From assembly GCA_016706545.1 (NCBI GenBank), contig JADJJK010000030.1, positions 28,597 to 92,596 on the forward strand: DNA of 64,000 nucleotides, read 5' to 3'. A model generated the notes under the pieces. That model ran no database searches and had not been told where the DNA came from. It saw only the letters and a list, made by a program, of their open reading frames with translations. Position 1 is the first letter of the stretch. Every line of letters starts with the position of its first letter. A program made the position numbers and the translations under genes. This DNA comes from Myxococcales bacterium (GTDB taxonomy: Bacteria; Myxococcota_A; Polyangia; Haliangiales; Haliangiaceae). Positions 50,195-61,471 of the stretch are shown one piece after another.

Positions 50195-50833
50195 ATGTCC
50201 GCCGCCCTGCGCACGTACTGTTTCCTCGACGCGCTTCAGCCCCAGCTAGCGACGTTCATCGGCAAGACCGCACGCGGCTTCTTGCCGGTCCCCGGCCAGG
50301 CCTCGCTCTGGGTCGAGATCGCGCCTGGCATCGCCATCAACCAGGTCACGGATATCGCGCTCAAGGCGACCCGCGTGCAGCCGGCGATCCAGGTGGTCGA
50401 GCGCGCGTATGGGCTCCTCGAGATCCACGACGACGACCAGGGCGAGGTCCTGCAGGCCGGTGCCTCCATCCTCAAGCACCTGGGTTGCCAGGAGAGCCAG
50501 CGGCTCAAGCCCAAGCTCCTCACCAACCAGATCATCCGCGGCGTGCAGGCGTACCAGACGCAGATCATCAACCGCAGCTCGCAGGGCATGATGGTGCTGC
50601 CGGGGCAGTCGCTGTTCATCCTGGAGACGGAGCCCGCCGGCTACGCGGTGCTCGCCGCCAACGAAGCCGAGAAGGCTGCCAACGTGTACCTGGTCAATGT
50701 CACCCCTTATGGTGCCTTTGGTCGGTTGTACATGGCCGGCCCCGAGGCCGAGATCGACGCAGCCTCGGCGGCCGCGTCTGCGGCGCTGGCCGCGGTGACC
50801 GGCAAGGAGCCGGAGAAGTTCGTTGACCGGTAG
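50195..50833 (+). CDS. BMC-T (tandem BMC) shell protein, stacking type
   Basis: A 212-residue tandem-domain shell protein that forms pseudohexameric trimers. It begins MSAALRTYCFLDALQPQLAT and carries GFLPVPGQASLWVEIAPG, QTQIINRSSQGMM and LPGQSLFILETEPAGYAVLA. From memory it is very close to the Haliangium ochraceum BMC-T type whose trimers stack face to face with a gated pore. The ATG at 50195 matches that start; a further ATG at 50174 adds seven residues. It is first in the BMC operon, 59 bp ahead of BMC-H, and opposite the TolC gene. It likely passes larger substrates or cofactors through the shell. Confidence 0.93.
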   Translation: MSAALRTYCFLDALQPQLATFIGKTARGFLPVPGQASLWVEIAPGIAINQVTDIALKATRVQPAIQVVERAYGLLEIHDDDQGEVLQAGASILKHLGCQESQRLKPKLLTNQIIRGVQAYQTQIINRSSQGMMVLPGQSLFILETEPAGYAVLAANEAEKAANVYLVNVTPYGAFGRLYMAGPEAEIDAASAAASAALAAVTGKEPEKFVDR

Positions 50834-50892
50834 CCCAGGTGGCCAAGATCTTTTACTCGCACTGACCCAACCCGTGATGGAGCACTACGAAG

Positions 50893-51195
50893 ATGGCTGA
50901 CGCTCTGGGAATGATCGAAGTCAAAGGCTTCGTCGGCATGGTCGAAGCCGCCGACGCCATGGTCAAGGCCGCCAAGGTCGAGCTCGTCGGCTTCGAGAAG
51001 ACCGGCGGCGGCTACGTCACCGCGATCGTGCGCGGCGACGTCGCGGCGGTCAAGGCCGCCACCGAGGCTGGTCAGCGCGCTGCAGAGCGCGTCGGCGAGG
51101 TCATCTCGGTGCATGTCATTCCGCGCCCGCACGCCAACGTCGACAGCGTGCTCCCGCTCGGCCGCGGCGACGCCAAGCCCTCCGGCACCAAGTAA
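50893..51195 (+). CDS. BMC-H hexameric shell protein
   Basis: A 100-residue single BMC domain protein, the main facet tile of the shell. Features: ALGMIEVKGFVGMVEAADAM, the edge residues KTGGGYVT, the pore-proximal VRGDVAAVKAATEAG and the C-terminal VHVIPRPHANVDSVLPLG. It is near-identical, from memory, to the H. ochraceum BMC-H used in shell structures. The stop codon directly abuts the BMC-P start, so the two are co-translated. High similarity and tight packing make the call secure. Confidence 0.96.
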   Translation: MADALGMIEVKGFVGMVEAADAMVKAAKVELVGFEKTGGGYVTAIVRGDVAAVKAATEAGQRAAERVGEVISVHVIPRPHANVDSVLPLGRGDAKPSGTK

Positions 51196-51510
<315 letters not shown>

Positions 51511-51554
51511 CTGCTGCGCAGCCTGCGTGATCACAGACCAGGGATCCCACCGCA

Positions 51555-53007
<1,453 letters not shown>

Positions 53008-53034
53008 GCCGCTGGAGCTTTGCCGGGCGTCGCG

Positions 53035-53637
53035 ATGTCTGAGCCTGCGATCCCGCGGGGGCCAGCGCTCGGCGTGCTCGAGCTGTCCTCCATCGCCAGG
53101 GGGGTGGTGGCCATCGACGCTGCGCTCAAGCGATCTCCTGCGCTGCTGGTGACCTCGCGCGCGGTGTCGGCCGGCAAGCACCTGGCGTGCTTCGAGGGCG
53201 GGGTGGCCGAGGTGCAGGAGGCGATGGCCGCGGGGCGGGCGGCCGCCGGCAAGCTCTTGCTCGACGACGTGGAGCTGGCGCTGGCCGACCTCCAGGTGTG
53301 GCCCATGCTGGCGGGCCTGATCGCGCCGGCAGACTGGACGGACGACGCCGGCGCCGAGGCGGTGGCCATCGTCGAGACGTCCACGGTGTGTGCGGCGATC
53401 CGCGCCGCGGACGCGGCCTGCAAGGTCGCGGACGTGGTGGTGCGGGACGTGCGCCTGGCCCTGGATCTGGCGGGCAAGGCGTACTTCACGATGACCGGCA
53501 CGCTCGACTCGGTGGCCGCGGCGGCCGAGGCGGCGACGGCGGCCGCCGCCTCGGGGCCGGCCGGGCCCGCGGGGCTTGTGCTGCTGGAGGTCATCGCGCA
53601 GCCGTCCCCGGACCTGCGCGGGCGTCTGTTTCGATAG
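53035..53637 (+). CDS. BMC-T (tandem BMC) shell protein, second type
   Basis: A 200-residue tandem-domain shell protein. It starts ALGVLELSSIARGVVAIDAA and has RAVSAGKHLACFEGGVAEVQ, IVETSTVCAAIRAADAAC and DVRLALDLAGKAYFTMTG. It resembles, from memory, the non-stacking H. ochraceum BMC-T. The ATG at 53035 is preferred to a nearby TTG. It is the last gene of the operon, 27 bp after the aldehyde dehydrogenase stop. Together with BMC-H, BMC-P and the other BMC-T the set is sufficient for a closed polyhedral shell. Confidence 0.93.
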   Translation: MSEPAIPRGPALGVLELSSIARGVVAIDAALKRSPALLVTSRAVSAGKHLACFEGGVAEVQEAMAAGRAAAGKLLLDDVELALADLQVWPMLAGLIAPADWTDDAGAEAVAIVETSTVCAAIRAADAACKVADVVVRDVRLALDLAGKAYFTMTGTLDSVAAAAEAATAAAASGPAGPAGLVLLEVIAQPSPDLRGRLFR

Positions 53638-53698
53638 CCCGCTTGCGGGAGATCCGCGGATGCGCCAAAGTCGCGACCTCGTAAGAGGAAGGATCGTC

Positions 53699-54451
<753 letters not shown>

Positions 54452-54633
54452 ACGCCAAGGGCCTGACATCGGGCCAGGGCTGACGTCGGGGTAGGCGGGG
54501 GATTTGGCCGCGGCTCATGGGCCGACTGGCCACCTTCCGCCTCTCGCTGGCGGGCCGGGGCGGATTTCGGCCGCCATCGAGATGCGAGATCGCCACACGG
54601 CGTGCCTATGCTGGCGTCCTCGGAGCCCACCAC

Positions 54634-56244
54634 GTGCAGGTCGTCGTCCATCGTCTCATCGAAAGCCCGCTGCTCACGCTGTTCGTGGTGGCGGCGGCCG
54701 GCTACCTGCTCGGGCGGATCCGGATCGCCGGGGTCCACCTCGGGGTCGCGGCGGTGCTGTTCTGCGGCCTGGCCGTCGGGGCGCTCGACCAGCGGCTGGC
54801 GTTGCCGGAGCTGGTGCCGCTCTTTGGGTTGGTGCTCTTTGTGTACATGCTGGGCCTGTCCAGCGGCGCCACCTTCTTTGCCTCGCTGCGCCGCAAGGGC
54901 CTGCGCGATAGCGGCGTGGCCCTCACCGCGGTGCTGGTCAGCGCTGGCGTGGCGCTGGCGGTGGGCGCGGTGCTTGGGCTGCCCGCCGAGCGCATGGCCG
55001 GGCTGTTTGCTGGCGCGCTCACCAACACGCCCGCGCTCGCCGCGGTGGTGGAGCAGCTCGAAGGCACCGCGGAGGCCGCGCGCAACGCCCCGATCATCGC
55101 CTACTCGCTTGCCTACCCGCTGGGGGTGATCGGCGCGCTGGTGGCGGTGTTGCTGGCGCGCTGGCTGGGCCGCGCAGCGCCAGCGGAGGAGCGACGGCCA
55201 GAGCCCTTGCAGAACGCCACCGTGCGCGTCACGCAAGCAGAGGCGTGCGAGGGGACCGGCAAGGAGCTGTTGGCTCGCCACGGCCTGGCGCTGGCGGTCA
55301 GTCGGCTCCGACGCGCGGGGCAGCTCCGCGTGTTCGACGGACAGGACGAGCGGCTGGAGCTAGGCGATGAGCTGGTGCTGGTGGGCCCAGCGGCGGAGCT
55401 GGCGCGCGCGTTCTCGATCATCGGGCCGCGGCTGGAAGAGCCGCTGGAGCTCGATCGGCGGGTGCTCGACTTCCGTCGCATCGCGGTGTCCAGCGCGAAG
55501 TGCGCGGGGCGGACGCTCGGCGAGCTGGATCTGCACGGGCGCTTTGGCGCCACGGTCACGCGGATCCGGCGCGGCGACGTGGAGCTGGTGGCCACCGACG
55601 AGCTGGCGCTGGAGCTTGGAGATCGGGTGCGGGTGGTCGCGCCGCGAGAGCGGCTGGCCCAGGTCTCGCAATTCTTCGGAGACTCGTACCGCGCGCTGGG
55701 CGAGATCGACGTGGTCTCGGTGGGGCTCGGCATCTGCCTGGGGTTGCTGCTCGGCCAGGTCGCGGTGCCGCTGCCCGGCGACGCTCACTTCAGCCTGGGC
55801 AACGCCGGCGGGCCGCTCATCGTGGGGCTGGTGCTGGGGCGGCTGGGGCGGACCGGGCCGATGGTGTGGAACCTGCCCTATGACGCCAACCAGACCTTGC
55901 GGCAGCTCGGCCTGGTGCTGTTCCTCGCTGGCGTGGGCACACGCTCGGGCCATGCGTTCCTCTCCACCTTGCAGAGCGGGCACGCGCTGCCGCTGCTGGC
56001 AGCGGGGCTCGCCATTACCTTGAGCGCCGCGATGGTCTCGGTGCTGGTCGGTCGAGCGCTGGGGATCCCCACGGAGCGGCTCAGCGGCGTGGTCGCCGCG
56101 GCGCACACCCAGCCGGCCGCGCTCGCCTTCGCGGTGGACAAGGCGGGCGGCGATGGCCCCAACGCCGGGTATGCCAGCGCCTTCCCCATCGCCACCATCG
56201 CCAAGATCATCGCCGCGCAGCTCCTGCTGTCGCTGGCGCGGTGA
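54634..56244 (+). CDS. AAE-family transporter (aspartate:alanine exchanger type)
   Basis: A 536-residue membrane protein: an N-terminal block of about five helices, two soluble TrkA-C (RCK_C) domains at residues about 185-350 (RLRRAGQLRVFDGQDERLEL; GDVELVATDELALELGDRV), and a C-terminal block of about five helices. The helical halves share the duplicated motif seen as GLFAGALTNTPALAAVVEQL and SGVVAAAHTQPAALAFAVDK, typical of YidE/AspT exchangers. Likely an inner-membrane exchanger for an amino or dicarboxylic acid, gated by the RCK domains. I prefer the GTG at 54634, with CGGAG upstream, to an ATG at 54517, since the latter adds a non-hydrophobic Arg-rich stretch. Confidence 0.9.
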   Translation: MQVVVHRLIESPLLTLFVVAAAGYLLGRIRIAGVHLGVAAVLFCGLAVGALDQRLALPELVPLFGLVLFVYMLGLSSGATFFASLRRKGLRDSGVALTAVLVSAGVALAVGAVLGLPAERMAGLFAGALTNTPALAAVVEQLEGTAEAARNAPIIAYSLAYPLGVIGALVAVLLARWLGRAAPAEERRPEPLQNATVRVTQAEACEGTGKELLARHGLALAVSRLRRAGQLRVFDGQDERLELGDELVLVGPAAELARAFSIIGPRLEEPLELDRRVLDFRRIAVSSAKCAGRTLGELDLHGRFGATVTRIRRGDVELVATDELALELGDRVRVVAPRERLAQVSQFFGDSYRALGEIDVVSVGLGICLGLLLGQVAVPLPGDAHFSLGNAGGPLIVGLVLGRLGRTGPMVWNLPYDANQTLRQLGLVLFLAGVGTRSGHAFLSTLQSGHALPLLAAGLAITLSAAMVSVLVGRALGIPTERLSGVVAAAHTQPAALAFAVDKAGGDGPNAGYASAFPIATIAKIIAAQLLLSLAR

Positions 56245-56269
56245 CGTCGGCTCGCGCCGCGCGCTTGCC

Positions 56270-56698
56270 TCAGGCCGTGCGCCCAGGCTGGGGCGCGGGC
56301 TGCCTGGGTGGTGGCGCCGGGGCGCGTGCTCGGGTGGGCGGCAGCGCTCGCGCCGCGGGCAAGCTCGCGGGCCTCGGGCCATCTGCGTCGGCGACTGCGC
56401 GGCCCTCGCGGCGGCTTCGCGCGCCGTCCCTTCGCCGCTTCGCCCAGCGCGGCAACGCAGCCACCAGCGCGAGCAGCCCGATTAGCGGTGCCAGCGTGAG
56501 CTCAAAGATCGCCCCGGCGCTCCAACGCGCGGCCCGTTGCCAGGGGCGCGTATCGCTGCGGCCATAGAGCCGCCGCGAGTGCCGCGACAGCCGCGGTGGG
56601 CTCGGCCGGCGCTGCCAGGTGAAGAAGTCGCCGAATGCGTCGCCGAAAACGTCGCCGAGCTCGGCGACGAACTCCTCTGGCCAAGAGCCCGCGGTCAT
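56270..56698 (-). CDS. Hypothetical protein with one membrane helix
   Basis: A possible 142-residue protein starting MTAGSWPEEFVAELGDVFG. It has an acidic N-terminus, a basic RRLYGRSDTRPWQR stretch, one hydrophobic segment (LTLAPLIGLLALVAALP) and a Pro/Arg-rich tail. No family recognised. The frame continues upstream to 57157, but that part looks non-coding. Convergent with the transporter gene, 26 bp from its stop. Confidence 0.5.
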   Translation of the reverse strand: MTAGSWPEEFVAELGDVFGDAFGDFFTWQRRPSPPRLSRHSRRLYGRSDTRPWQRAARWSAGAIFELTLAPLIGLLALVAALPRWAKRRRDGARSRREGRAVADADGPRPASLPAARALPPTRARAPAPPPRQPAPQPGRTA

Positions 56699-57574
56699 GG
56701 CCGGTAGCGGCGGCAACGACTCACGCAGCGGGCGCCTGCGCCGCGCCTGCAGCGCCCGGCTCCACGGACTGGAGATCATCGGCGCTCGCGTCGCGCCGGT
56801 CGATGGCCCGGGCCCGTGCTCGTGTGGGTCGCGCGCCATCGCTTGCGGCCCCCGCTCGCTCGCCGTGCGCGTGACGCCGGGCAGGCAGGGGACCTGCAAC
56901 CTGGTCAGCGTTTGGCCATGCACGTGTTGAACGGGCCAGGGCAACGGCCCGCGCGGTCGCGCCCAGCCCGCGGTCGTCAGGGTCGGGCGCACAGGCTCAG
57001 ATCGAAGCGCTGACCCACGCTCTGAACTGCTCACCAGTCGGGGCCCCGTGGGGGCGGCGGCGGGCACAGCAGAAGTGACCGCGTCGATCGGCAAGGGAGC
57101 GGGCGTGTCCCCCGAAGGGCGGACGATCCGAAGGAGGGGGCGAGAGGTCTCGGGCACGGCGCTGCAGGCTCAGGTTGCGGTGGCGCTTCGCCCCTTCACA
57201 CGGCGCAGCGCCGCGGTGAAGTGGCTGCACAGAAGGGAAGCGCGACGACGAGCTTGGTCGCCGACTGGCGCCAGGCGATGCCCTCGGAGGCGGAGCGACT
57301 TCGCGTTTCAAACAAGACATCCGACCGTCTTGCTGCGGCATGAATACGTCGTGGCCGCGTCGCGTAGGACCTGCGCAGCCAACATCGGGCGGCGCCGGGG
57401 TATCCAGGACCGTTTCCATAGGAAATGATCTGTGAGGGGCGCGCTGAAGCGAAGCGGGGCGAGGCGCGGCAACGAAGCGCTCCTGGGCGGACCGCGAGGA
57501 GCGGCGACGCAGCGCCGGGCGATGGATCGGCGCTCTGCCACCGATCAGAACTTCTGGGACGAGGCGCTAGGCCT
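56699..57574. other. Intergenic region, no gene seen
   Basis: About 880 bp without a supported gene. Open frames exist on both strands only because the DNA is GC-rich; none shows known domains or a ribosome site. The right part (about 57440-57530) has short repeated GCGGGGCGAGG- and CGAGGAGCGG-like words. It borders the HNH remnant and likely reflects decayed mobile DNA. Confidence 0.45.
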
Positions 57575-57644
57575 GGTCTCGCCGCCATCGGCCCAGTGCT
57601 GCAGGTGGTGGCCCTCGAGGAACAGGCGGTGGTCGCAGCCGGGG
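57575..57644 (-). pseudogene. Remnant of an HNH endonuclease gene
   Basis: The reverse strand encodes PGCDHRLFLEGHHLQHWADG followed by GET, identical over 23 residues to the nuclease core of the HNH gene near 37.6 kb. Homology stops abruptly on both sides, so only about 70 bp of the family remain. The 29-bp tandem repeat begins 18 bp to the right. Shows that this HNH family has been copied at least twice in this region. Confidence 0.8.
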
Positions 57645-57661
57645 CGGCGTCGTCGGCGTCG

Positions 57662-57947
57662 GTCGTCGGACCGGAAGTTGTTTTCGGGTCGCAATGGCGG
57701 CGTGACCAGAGGCTCCATTGCCGGGAAGGGGATGCGTCTGCGGTGCGTCGGGTCGGCGTCGGACCGGAGGTTGTTTTCGGGTCGGCGTCGTTTTCGGTCG
57801 GCGTCGGACCGGAGGTTGTTTTCGGGTCGGCGTCGGACCGGAGGTGGGTCGGCGTCGGACCGGAGGTTGTTTTCGGGTCGGCGTCGGACCGGAGGTTGTT
57901 TTCGGGTCGCAATGGCGGCGTGACCAGGCTCCATTGCCGGGAAGGAT
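57662..57947. repeat. 29-bp tandem repeat array with duplicated flank
   Basis: The unit begins GGCGTCGGACCGGAGG and ends TTTTCGGGTC. Full copies lie at 57755-57783, 57800-57828, 57851-57879 and 57880-57908, a near copy at 57662-57690, and shortened ones at 57784 and 57829. A 40-bp flank (GCAATGGCGGCGTGACC...) follows both the first unit (57691-57731) and the last (57909-57947), so a larger segment was duplicated before the units multiplied. Units abut without spacers. It lies about 260 bp upstream of the Y1 transposase gene. Confidence 0.9.
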
Positions 57948-58203
57948 GCTCCGCGGTGGGAACGTCCCGGTGATGAACGTCCGGTGGCGGCTGGAAGCCG
58001 TTCGGTCGTCGTTGGCGGTCGTTGGTGGCCCGGGCAAGTCGCGTGGTGCCGCAGGGGTCGCGTGCGACAGGAGAGAGCAGAAGTGTCCGGCGGGAGAGCG
58101 GGAGTGTCCGGGTGCATTGGCCGGAAGCCGGACATCGACGGTGTTGCAGGATTGGAATTGCAGATAGTTAGTCTGCGGCCTGCTTCTTGCTGGTGCTCTG
58201 CGC

Positions 58204-59088
58204 GTGAACTCTCGACCGATCCTCCATGGGAAGGTGTACATGATCACGCGGCGCTGCACGCAGCGCACGTTCCTGCTGCGTCCCGACGCGGTGGCCAACC
58301 AGGTCTTCCTCTATTGCCTGGCATATGCGGCGCAGAAGACTGGCATTCGAGTGCTGTACGCGATGGTGATGTCCAATCATCATCACGCGATCGTGCATGA
58401 CCCAGATGGCGTGTTGCCTGCGTTCACCCAGGAATTGCATAGCCTGACGGCCCGGGCGTTGAACGCCTTGCGCGGGCGCTGGGAGAACTTCTGGGCAGAC
58501 GAGCAGCCTGGGCAGGTGGAGCTGGTGGAAGAGCTGGACGTGTTCGACAAGATCGCGTATGCGGCGGCCAACCCGGTGACAGCGCAGCTCGTGGAACACG
58601 TCGAGCACTGGCCGGGGATGCACACGACGGCGGCGTTCTTCAGCGGGCAGGAGATGCAGGTCGAGCGGCCGGCGCATTTCTTCCGTGAGCAGGGCCCGAC
58701 GCCCGAGCGCGTGGCGCTCAGGTTGGCCTGGCCGGAGCACCTGGGGCCGGTCGAAGAAGCGCGCCGGAAGGTGCGCCAGCGGCTCGACGATCTGGAGGCG
58801 CTGGCGCGCCAGCAACGGGTGAGCGAGAGGCGAGCGGTGCTCGGGCGTGCCGGGGTGCGGCGGCAGGACTTCCGCTCATGTCCGAACACGTGGGAGCCCC
58901 GACGCGCGCTGCGGCCGAGGATCGCCGCGCGCAACCGCTGGGCGCGCGTAGAGGCGCTGCAGCGCAACCGCGCCTTCCAGGACGCCTATCGCGCGGCTCT
59001 CCAGCAGTGGCTCGCCGGCCTGCCGGCGGTGTTCCCGGCCGGCACGTACAAGATGCGTGGCAAGCCCGGAGTGGTGATCCAGGAGTAG
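58204..59088 (+). CDS. Y1 (HUH) transposase, REP-associated (RAYT-like)
   Basis: A 294-residue single-strand transposase of the Y1 family. The HUH motif is in MVMSNHHHAIVHDP and the catalytic tyrosine in DKIAYAAANPV; the N-terminal GKVYMITRRCTQRTFLL is typical of the domestic RAYT-like branch. Such enzymes nick and rejoin hairpin DNA and spread REP elements. The predicted start is GTG at 58204. The C-terminal 100 residues are basic and helical. Both catalytic motifs are intact, so it may be active. The 29-bp tandem repeat lies just upstream, but no clear REP hairpin is seen beside the gene. Confidence 0.88.
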   Translation: MNSRPILHGKVYMITRRCTQRTFLLRPDAVANQVFLYCLAYAAQKTGIRVLYAMVMSNHHHAIVHDPDGVLPAFTQELHSLTARALNALRGRWENFWADEQPGQVELVEELDVFDKIAYAAANPVTAQLVEHVEHWPGMHTTAAFFSGQEMQVERPAHFFREQGPTPERVALRLAWPEHLGPVEEARRKVRQRLDDLEALARQQRVSERRAVLGRAGVRRQDFRSCPNTWEPRRALRPRIAARNRWARVEALQRNRAFQDAYRAALQQWLAGLPAVFPAGTYKMRGKPGVVIQE

Positions 59089-59266
59089 GCGGCATCGGCT
59101 CGGGCCGCTCGCTGACAGCAGCCCCAGGTGCCCCTTGCGAGACCCTTCGGCGCGCCCTCGCGCTTCGTCGCGGCGTGGCGCAGCATCAGCGAGAACGCCA
59201 GGCTGTCCCTCAACGTGGCGCTGACGGCGCTCTGCGAGCGCCGCTTGCGGTCATGGAGAGCGCTCA

Positions 59267-59529
59267 GTGTGCGCACTCTCTGTACGCGAGCCCACGCGGC
59301 GCGTGCTGCGGGACCTCCGCCTCCGCTTGCGTCGCGCCGGCTGCGAACGCTGGCTGTTTCGCACTCCGACGCGATCGGCCTGCTGCACGAGGCCACCCTC
59401 GGCACCATGCAGGACATTGACCGCCTCGCCGCCGCGGCGCTCCGCGAGACCGCCAAGAAGAAGCGCAAGCTCGTCGAGCGCTACGTCGTCGCCCGCGTCA
59501 TCGAGGCCGACCATCGCGAGCGCTGACAC
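59267..59529 (+). pseudogene. Decayed ExeA-like transposition ATPase, C-terminal part
   Basis: Two frames together match the end of the ATPase encoded at 61683-62495. The first reads LRLRLRRAGCERWLF (intact copy: IRMRLRRVGCDREVF). Then, one frame over, it reads AIGLLHEATLGTMQDIDRLA and RKLVERYVVARVIEADHRER up to the stop at 59524-59526. The upstream two thirds, including Walker motifs, and the transposase are gone. It lies opposite in direction to the intact copy, and the palindrome array that follows its stop is also mirrored. Confidence 0.75.
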
Positions 59530-59536
59530 GTACCAC

Positions 59537-59727
59537 CCATCGTCGATGCGCGTGCGGGCGGCGCTACCCGGCGGTGGCCATCGCGATCGCCAACACCGCC
59601 GGCGCGGTCTCGATGGCCATCGTGGAGCTGCCTAACCTCCGCCGCGAAAGCGATGGCTATCACCGACTGACGGACGGTCTTCCCAACGCTGATGGCCAGC
59701 AATCAGCCCCCGCCGCGATGGCCATCA
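59537..59727. repeat. Six-site palindrome array (transposon end, copy 1)
   Basis: Degenerate copies of CGATGGCCATCG start at about 59537, 59573, 59611, 59651, 59689 and 59716, that is spacings of 36, 38, 40, 38 and 27 bp. The best copy is 59611-59622. The array starts 11 bp after the stop of the decayed ATPase. The same layout, mirrored, is at 61472-61662 after the intact ATPase. Such multi-site ends are the binding arrays of transposases that work with an AAA ATPase (Tn7/Mu/Tn5053 style); that role is inferred. Confidence 0.75.
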
Positions 59728-59863
59728 TCAGGCCCGCTCGGCAACAATGGGTCACCGAGATCCGGACACGCCTTCCGGACACCCCGGACCCTCTCTGCCA
59801 ACGTAGCTGAGACCCCGACCACCCGAAAGATCAGTGTCGAGGGCGAACAAGGAATGCGCGACA

Positions 59864-60262
59864 ATGACCGTGATGGCAAGGACGACCGAGGTCTCCGCGA
59901 AGGCGCGTCGGCGCCGGTTCTCGACCCCCGAGAAGCTCCGCATCCTGCGTGAGGCAGATGCCTGTGCCGGGGAGAAGGGGGCGGTGACCGCGTTGCTGCG
60001 GCGAGAGGGGCTGTACTCGTCCCACCTCACGAGCTGGCGGGCCCAGATGGCGGCGGGGCAACTCGGCCCGTCGCCGAAGAAGCGCGGACCTGTGCCGACG
60101 CCGCCCGACCCCCGTGACAAGCAAATCGCCGAGCTGGAGCGGCGCGCCCTCCAAGCGGAGGCGCGTGCAGACCGCGCGGAGCGGCTGGTTGAACTCCAAA
60201 AAAAAGTCTCGGAGTTGCTGGGGGTCCCCCTCTTGGGACCCGAGAGCGAGAGGAAGCGCTGA
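59864..60262 (+). CDS. IS3-family OrfA (HTH transposase subunit)
   Basis: A 132-residue protein with the helix-turn-helix RRRFSTPEKLRILREADAC and LLRREGLYSSHLTSWRAQM that binds the IS ends, then a leucine-zipper-like coiled coil (IAELERRALQAEARADRAER). ATG at 59864 follows an AAGGA site. The stop codon TGA overlaps the ATG of orfB (TGATG). A run of eight A and a G at 60198-60206, inside the gene, is a likely -1 slip site giving the OrfAB fusion. Confidence 0.88.
   Translation: MTVMARTTEVSAKARRRRFSTPEKLRILREADACAGEKGAVTALLRREGLYSSHLTSWRAQMAAGQLGPSPKKRGPVPTPPDPRDKQIAELERRALQAEARADRAERLVELQKKVSELLGVPLLGPESERKR
60198..60206 (+). other. Probable programmed -1 frameshift site of the IS
   Basis: The sequence A8-G contains the classical slippery heptamer A-AAA-AAG in the orfA frame. 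A -1 slip enters the frame of orfB, which is open from here through the orfB ATG with no stop, so it would make the OrfAB transposase used by IS3 elements. A pseudoknot or stem downstream was not resolved by eye. Confidence 0.7.
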
Positions 60263-61406
60263 TGGTCATCATCGATGAGACCTCGGCGGTCGACGGCATC
60301 GACCCAGTCTGCGATGCCCTCGGCATCTGTCGGTCGTCGTACTTTCGCTGGAAGCGCCCGAAGATGTACGGGCCACGGCTTCGTCGGCCCCCGCCGCCAA
60401 GAGCCCTCGTTCCCGAGGAGACCAAGGCCGTCCTCGACGTGCTGCACGAAGACCGCTTCGCCGACCTGGCGCCGGCCGCGGTCTACGCCACGCTGCTCGA
60501 CGAGAACCGCTATCTGTGCTCGGAGCGAACGATGTACCGCATCCTCGCCGCGCACGATGAGGTCCGCGAGCGCCGCGCCCAGCTCATTCGCTCGCACTAC
60601 GTCGCCCCTGAGTTGCTGGCGACTGGTCCCAACCAGCTCTGGTCCTGGGACATCACCAAGCTCAAGGGCCCGGCAACGTGGACGTGCTTTCACCTATACG
60701 TGATCATCGACGTGTTCAGCCGCTACGTCGTCGGCTGGATGGTCGCGCCACGCGAGAGCGCGACGCTGGCTGAGCGGCTGATTCGGGAGACCTGCGAGCG
60801 CCACGGCATCTCACGCGACCAGCTCACCATCCACGCCGACCGCGGCACGTCCATGCGCTCGAAGCTGGTCGCCGAGCTCCTCGCTGACCTCGGCGTCACC
60901 AAGACCCACTCCCGCCCCCACGTCTCCAACGACAACCCGTACTCCGAGGCCGGGTTCAAGACGCTCAAGTACCGCCCGGACTTTCCGGCGCGCTTTGGCT
61001 CTCTCGAGGACGCTCGCGCCCACTGCGTCGACTTCTTCGCCTGGTACAACACGGAGCACTACCACAGCGGCATCGGCCTGCAGACCCCCGAGAGGGTCCA
61101 CTACGGGCTCGCCCAGGCGGTGGTCGACGAGCGCGCTGCCGTCCTCGCGGCCGCGCGCACCTTACCGCTACCCAAGCGCTTCGTGCGGGGCGTTCAACAC
61201 CGCCTGCGCTGCCCACCGAGGTCTGGATCAACAAGCCAGCGGCTCCCCTGCCACCGCGGACCGCAGCGACAGGCGGGCAGAGCCCCACCATGACGTCTCG
61301 AGACCCGGCTGCCGCCTCGCGCGAGACCGCACCGCGCGGCCCTCGGCGCACACCGTCCGCAGGCCCTGCCGCGCGGAGCCACGTCCAGGCCACACAGCTT
61401 CACTAA
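60262..61406 (+). CDS. IS3-family OrfB (DDE transposase), C-terminal frameshift
   Basis: The rve catalytic domain has the three acidic residues: LWSWDITKLKGPAT, LTIHADRGTSMRS and NDNPYSEAGFKTLKY. The standing frame stops at 61293, but after about 61190 the conserved IS3 ending LPTEVWINKP appears one base out of register and runs to a stop at 61406, just inside the right terminal repeat. I therefore place the true end at 61406, with a one-base loss near 61190-61196. If real, the loss removes only the tail beyond the catalytic core, and activity could survive. Confidence 0.85.
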
Positions 61407-61471
61407 ACTATCTCTCTTGGAAGTCTCAAATCGTTGACAGGCTCCGCCCCAGGTGTTACGGGGCGTGCCTG

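Larger units (their letters stand above)
59808..61428 (+). mobile_element. IS3-family insertion sequence
   Basis: About 1.62 kb with overlapping orfA and orfB. The left end begins TGAGACCCC and the right end is GTCTCA (its complement begins TGAGACTT); both ends also share an AGTG about 25 bp inside, consistent with imperfect terminal inverted repeats. OrfB stops 22 bp before the right end. I see no matching 3-5 bp target duplication (flanks GTAGC and AATCG), so either the ends are slightly off or the flanks were rearranged. It sits between the two mirrored transposon ends. Confidence 0.75.

Noticed and set aside
57662..57947. CRISPR array
   Set aside because: The 29-bp units abut head to tail or vary in length; there are no unique spacers and no cas genes.
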